A stretch of DNA of 64,000 nucleotides from SIG307 sp964545045 (GTDB taxonomy: Bacteria > Bacillota > Clostridia > Lachnospirales > Lachnospiraceae), in contig CAZJEN010000010.1 in NCBI GenBank assembly GCA_964545045.1, forward strand, positions 27,298 to 91,297, read 5' to 3'. The translations under genes were made by a program, and so were the position numbers. How positions within the stretch are numbered: position 1 is the first letter of the stretch; every line of letters begins with the position of its first letter. Positions 60,589 through 64,000 of the stretch are shown in pieces. The notes under the pieces are model-generated. The model was not told the DNA's origin. It was given only the letters and a program-made list of their open reading frames with translations, and searched no databases.

Positions 60589-62106
60589 CTACGCCTTATG
60601 CCCTCCGATCTGGTTGTTCCGCTCCACAGTCATGGCACCTTCCTGCAGGTTCATGCCCTTTATCATAGCATTCTTGCCGAAGCGTTTCTTTACGGAAAGC
60701 ATGGCCTCCTGGAGCTTCCGTTCCTTCTCGCGCTCTTCCTGTTCGATTTCCTGCTCCTTTTGCTGCGCTGCATAGTCCGTAAACAAATCCAGTTGTTGAA
60801 ACTCCGCCTTTTCTACCACAACGCTTTCCTCCACCAAATGATTGGCCACCACCGTAATCCGGCGCACCAAAAGCGACCGATTTACTATCTCATCGTACAG
60901 CTTCATCACCTTGTCGATAATCAGCTTCGTAGAAGAGGTCTGCCGACCTAAATTTACTGTACCGTGGGCGTGCTTCGGCACACGTCGGCCGTATCCGTCC
61001 ACCGTTACCTCTCCGGTATAATGAATGTCCGGTCGGGTCATATTTTCAATATCGTACCCCACCGTCAGCACAATCTGATCCGTCACCAGCTTCTTTTCCA
61101 CCAAATCAAGCACCAAAAGGTCCGTCATTTCCCGTACGATAAGCTTGCCCTTCTCAAACTCGTAAGGCTCCTGCAACACCTGCCCGGAGCTGACACTGTT
61201 CACCTCCGGCTTGTAGGCTTTAATCATCTCAATGGTCGTGGGCTCGTACCCCCAGGCATGGTCAATGAGAAGCTCCGCATTGACGCCGAATAATTTATAT
61301 AATAAATCTTCATTGTAAAAGTCACCCGGCCCGCCAAGAGAACAACGGGCAATATCTCCCATAGTATAAAGCCCCACTTCCTCCAGCTTCTTCTGATAGC
61401 CGCGCCCCACACGCCAAAAGGACGTCAAAGGACGGTGTGTCCAAAGAAGTCTCCGGTAGCTCATCTCATCCAGTTCCGCAATCCGCACGCCGTCCGCATC
61501 CGGGGTTACCTTCTTCGCCATAATATCCATAGCCACTTTGCAAAGGTATAGGTTCGTCCCGATGCCTGCCGTGGCGGTAATACCGGTTTCCGCAAGCACA
61601 TTTTTAATCATCTTTGCCGCCAATTCCTTGGGTGTCATCCCGTAGGTATGCAGATAGTTCGTCACATCCAGAAACACCTCGTCAATGGAATACACATGGA
61701 TGTCCTCCGGTGCTACATACTGCAAATACACATTGTAAATCCGGGTACTGTATTCTAAGTAAAGGGCCATCCGTGGCGGTGCCGTAATATAGGTAATCTC
61801 AAGCTCAGAGTGAGCATCCAGCTCCTTAGAAAAATGGGATTTCCCGGAAAACTGTCGCCCCGGTGCCTTTATTCTCCGCTCTGCATTGACCTCTTTTACC
61901 CGCTGCACCACCTCAAAGAGCCTCGCCCGACCCGGAATGCCGTACCGCTTTAGAGACGGCGACACCGCCAGACAAATGGTCTTCTCCGTCCGCGCAGCAT
62001 CCGCTACCACAAGATTTGTGGTCAGTGGGTCCAGCCCCCGCTCGATACACTCCACAGAGGCATAGAAGGACTTTAAGTCAATGGCGATGTAGGTTCGATT
62101 TTCCAT
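60589..62106 (-). CDS. Y-family DNA polymerase (UmuC/UvrX/DinB type)
   Basis: Translesion polymerase of 505 residues. The catalytic acids are Asp10 (YIAIDLKSFYASVEC) and Asp142-Glu143 (YSIDEVFLD). The thumb helix-hairpin-helix and little-finger domain follow. A beta-clamp-binding motif QQLDLF is at 437-442, then a charged helical tail. The UvrX/UmuC-like group is the closest match because of a partner YolD gene and sequence features such as RRIKAPGRQFSGKSHF near 77-92. AAGGAGG precedes ATG. A LexA-like box lies upstream of the gene before it, which suggests SOS induction if the two share a transcript. Confidence 0.93.
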   Translation of the reverse strand: MENRTYIAIDLKSFYASVECIERGLDPLTTNLVVADAARTEKTICLAVSPSLKRYGIPGRARLFEVVQRVKEVNAERRIKAPGRQFSGKSHFSKELDAHSELEITYITAPPRMALYLEYSTRIYNVYLQYVAPEDIHVYSIDEVFLDVTNYLHTYGMTPKELAAKMIKNVLAETGITATAGIGTNLYLCKVAMDIMAKKVTPDADGVRIAELDEMSYRRLLWTHRPLTSFWRVGRGYQKKLEEVGLYTMGDIARCSLGGPGDFYNEDLLYKLFGVNAELLIDHAWGYEPTTIEMIKAYKPEVNSVSSGQVLQEPYEFEKGKLIVREMTDLLVLDLVEKKLVTDQIVLTVGYDIENMTRPDIHYTGEVTVDGYGRRVPKHAHGTVNLGRQTSSTKLIIDKVMKLYDEIVNRSLLVRRITVVANHLVEESVVVEKAEFQQLDLFTDYAAQQKEQEIEQEEREKERKLQEAMLSVKKRFGKNAMIKGMNLQEGAMTVERNNQIGGHKA

Positions 62107-62180
62107 AGTATGCCTCCTTTCTGTGGTCTATAAATAAAATCAAATGTATCGTTCCGTTAATCCCTGAAATCCCGGTTTAT

Positions 62181-62735
62181 CTAGACCTCATATGCCACCA
62201 CTTCACAATTTCCGAGAGAAAACTCGTGCATTTCATCAAAGGAAAGCCCCCGCATCTGTCGGTTGATTGCTCTGGATACAAAGCCGTGACAAACGAGCAA
62301 TACCCTTTTCTCCGGGTACTTTTCCTTTAATATCGCCAATCCCTTTGCCACCCTGATATCAACTTGCCGTGTTGTCTCCCCACCGTTCGGTGCATCATCT
62401 AACTGTCTGGTACACTTTCTTGCCCAAAGGTCCGGATACCGCTCCTGAGCCTCCGCTCCGGTCAGCCCTTCGTATACACCTACACAAACCTCTCGAAACT
62501 CATCCATCTCTATGAGCGGAATCTCCTTATGATATGCACAGATTTGCTCTGCTGTCACCCGTGCTCTCTGTAACGGCGAGGTCACAATTAAATCAAAAGG
62601 CTCCTCCGCCAGTTTCTTTGCAAGTTCCTTTGCCTGTTCTATCCCTCTTTCATTTAACGGTACATCCATCTGTCCTGCATATCGTTTTTCTACATTAAAC
62701 TGTGTCTCACCGTGGCGCACTACATATAACATCAT
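62181..62735 (-). CDS. Histidine phosphatase-superfamily protein
   Basis: A 184-residue phosphoglycerate-mutase-like phosphatase. The phosphohistidine motif is VVRHGET (histidine near residue 7), then NERGIEQA and the second histidine in LLVCHGFVSR. Substrate unknown; cobalamin or sugar-phosphate phosphatases share this fold. ATG at 62735 has GGAGGT at 7 bases; a GTG five codons upstream overlaps that site. The LexA-like promoter region is directly upstream. Confidence 0.9.
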   Translation of the reverse strand: MMLYVVRHGETQFNVEKRYAGQMDVPLNERGIEQAKELAKKLAEEPFDLIVTSPLQRARVTAEQICAYHKEIPLIEMDEFREVCVGVYEGLTGAEAQERYPDLWARKCTRQLDDAPNGGETTRQVDIRVAKGLAILKEKYPEKRVLLVCHGFVSRAINRQMRGLSFDEMHEFSLGNCEVVAYEV

Positions 62736-62755
62736 AATCTCCACCTCCACTTCTC

Positions 62756-62797
62756 AGTATACAACTTCTTTTCATAATCTGCAAGAACTTTTGTTCG
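62756..62797 (-). promoter_or_regulatory. Promoter with LexA (DinR)-like box
   Basis: On the minus strand CGAAC-AAAA-GTTCT (62784-62797), one base from the Firmicutes SOS consensus CGAACNNNNGTTCG. It is followed at once by TTGCAG (62779-62784), a 17-base spacer and TATACT (62756-62761). Confidence 0.75.
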
Positions 62798-62835
62798 ATT
62801 ACTTCATGCAATTCATTTCCTCTCCCAGTCTATTC

Positions 62836-63288
62836 TCACATATACTCCTCCAAAATCGGTAGATGAGTCGCCGCAATCTTCACCTCCCCCAATTCCTCCT
62901 TCGTAAAAAAACGCAATTCCCGCGACTCTTCGCTACATATCAACTCCGGCTGTTTCGGTAATCTTACCCTGTACACCACAGTAAGTATTCGCCACACATT
63001 TCCGTCCGGATAACTTGCAATACGAGACGGGTCATCATAAATTCGATACAACTCTAACTGCTCTTCCCTTAAATTCAACCCCGTTTCTTCGAACACCTCA
63101 CGTACAGCCCCTTCCGCTAACCGTTCCCCGCTCTTCAGTCCCCCGCCGATAACCGCCCAGGTATCACTGTCCGCCCGATGCTCCAACAGCAGCCGCCCGC
63201 CGCATTCCAGCAAAATGCAGGTTCCGATACGATTTCCTTTCGGTTTTGGCGCATCTTTGTCTCTGTAATAAAATTGTGCTTGTTGCAT
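62836..63288 (-). CDS. NUDIX hydrolase
   Basis: A 150-residue pyrophosphohydrolase with the Nudix box GGGLKSGERLAEGAVREVFEE followed by TG; the metal-binding glutamates are intact. The N-terminus KGNRIGTCILLECGGRLLLEHRAD and the C-terminal YMs-ending helix are usual. Substrate unknown. GGAGGA precedes ATG at 7 bases. It lies upstream of the LexA-like promoter, so it is probably not part of that operon. Confidence 0.88.
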   Translation of the reverse strand: MQQAQFYYRDKDAPKPKGNRIGTCILLECGGRLLLEHRADSDTWAVIGGGLKSGERLAEGAVREVFEETGLNLREEQLELYRIYDDPSRIASYPDGNVWRILTVVYRVRLPKQPELICSEESRELRFFTKEELGEVKIAATHLPILEEYM

Positions 63289-63400
63289 TACGTATCCTCC
63301 GTTTCACTTTCCATTTAACAACATCATACAACCTTCCCCCAAGGACAAGTCAATCCCTCTTGCATAGGACTAATTACCTATATTATTGTCAGATAATACA

Positions 63401-63429
63401 TTGTTCAAACCAATATTTCGTGCTATAAT
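63401..63429 (+). promoter_or_regulatory. Promoter of the chemoreceptor gene
   Basis: TTGTTC (63401-63406), 17-base spacer ending TGC (extended -10), perfect TATAAT (63424-63429). Confidence 0.75.
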
Positions 63430-63517
63430 AAGAACATAATCATTTCCCTTAGTGCAATTTCTGTTTTGCTGTATATTTATTCAGACTACAGATAACTAAG
63501 AGAGGAAGGAGTACAGT

Positions 63518-64000
63518 ATGGATAAGAAAAAAAAGAAAACGAAACTTCTAAACTTTAAGGGACTGCGCATTGAGGCACGCTTGCGAAGGGCATTTAACAT
63601 TATTATCTCCATTGCCGCAGCCGGCTTACTCATCGGCATTCTCTGTCTGATTGTTGTGGTATCAAACTTCGAACGGGCAATGAAAAATTATGCGTTGCCG
63701 CAGGGTGATATCGCTCTGTTCATGAATGAATACGCAGAATGTCGCTCCAACATGCGCGGTATCATCGGCTACGAGGACCAAGCGGAAATTGACCTGCTGG
63801 TTGCCAAGCACGACACCCGTGTAGCCAATACATATGACCGGCTGGATGCCATCAAGTCTACTATGGTAACCGACGAAGGTAATGAAGCCTATGCTAAAAT
63901 AGAGACTGCCTTAGATGCCTATTTTAAGAAAGAGGCCGAGGTCATTGCCCTCGGAGCCACCACCGACCAGGAGCTTTGCCGTCAGGCACAGCATATGGCC
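63518..64000 (+). CDS. Methyl-accepting chemotaxis protein, N-terminal part (cut by window end)
   Basis: Membrane chemoreceptor. The 161 residues visible comprise a lysine-rich cytoplasmic start (MDKKKKKTKLLNFKGLRI), a first membrane helix at about 31-50 (IISIAAAGLLIGILCLIVVV) and the beginning of an extracytoplasmic four-helix-bundle sensor (ALFMNEYAECRSNMRGIIG, typical of MCP four-helix sensors). The frame is open to the window edge, and the signalling domain lies outside. GGAAGGAG precedes the ATG. Call depends on the sensor pattern because the conserved hairpin tip is not in view. Confidence 0.75.
   Translation, partial: MDKKKKKTKLLNFKGLRIEARLRRAFNIIISIAAAGLLIGILCLIVVVSNFERAMKNYALPQGDIALFMNEYAECRSNMRGIIGYEDQAEIDLLVAKHDTRVANTYDRLDAIKSTMVTDEGNEAYAKIETALDAYFKKEAEVIALGATTDQELCRQAQHMA

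Noticed and set aside
1..64000. CRISPR array, prophage or insertion sequence
   Set aside because: No regularly spaced direct repeats, no transposase or integrase frame, and no phage structural genes were seen.

Overview
The window looks like a chromosome segment of a spore-forming, motile, gut-associated member of the Clostridia, most likely Lachnospiraceae (inference). Supporting genes are the sporulation and germination genes spoIIP and gpr, a chemoreceptor, a FliK-like protein and two PilZ proteins (motility and c-di-GMP), a bile salt hydrolase, a flavodiiron protein typical of anaerobes, and gene orders common in Clostridia (era-yqzL-recO; murB-whiA-HPr-like-dnaE-pfkA; hprK-glcK). Codon and base composition look even, and I saw no prophage, insertion sequence, CRISPR array or replication origin.

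Layout. 1-10.6 kb: end of trpS, a nested inverted-repeat element, the minus-strand run era-yqzL-recO-small ORF, an M16C peptidase, a cold-shock gene, two PilZ genes, an S66 carboxypeptidase and a small HExxH protein. 9.6-19.4 kb: a minus-strand block hprK-glcK-murB-whiA-crh-like-dnaE-pfkA, linking carbon-catabolite signalling with cell wall, division and replication genes. 18.4-24.3 kb: metF-metH-EamA exporter and birA-bioY. 24.4-31.6 kb: a FliK-like gene, flavodiiron protein, gpr-spoIIP, rpsT and hisS. 31.6-36.8 kb: a plus-strand ABC exporter with its own lipoprotein, then a cysteine-cluster protein.

36.8-63.3 kb is more accessory: a ZIP transporter with a palindromic operator, acetyltransferases and NUDIX proteins, three tandem MATE pumps behind an autoregulated MarR gene, a bile salt hydrolase with a 9-base G tract, an ECF sigma/anti-sigma pair, three HTH regulators, a broken DUF3800 gene behind a structured leader RNA, an aminoglycoside-kinase-like gene, tRNA-Ser(CGA), holA, a probable AbiEii-type toxin-antitoxin pair with a perfect 14-bp operator, and an operon with a LexA-like box upstream that encodes a phosphatase, a Y-family polymerase and a YolD-like protein. 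The window ends inside a chemoreceptor gene.

The signals I rate highest are the DUF3800-associated RNA with its decayed gene, the operator-controlled nucleotidyltransferase pair, the homopolymer in the bile salt hydrolase, the LexA-like box ahead of the Y-family polymerase, and the nested inverted repeat after trpS. All functional calls rest on motif and family recognition by eye; no database search was run.
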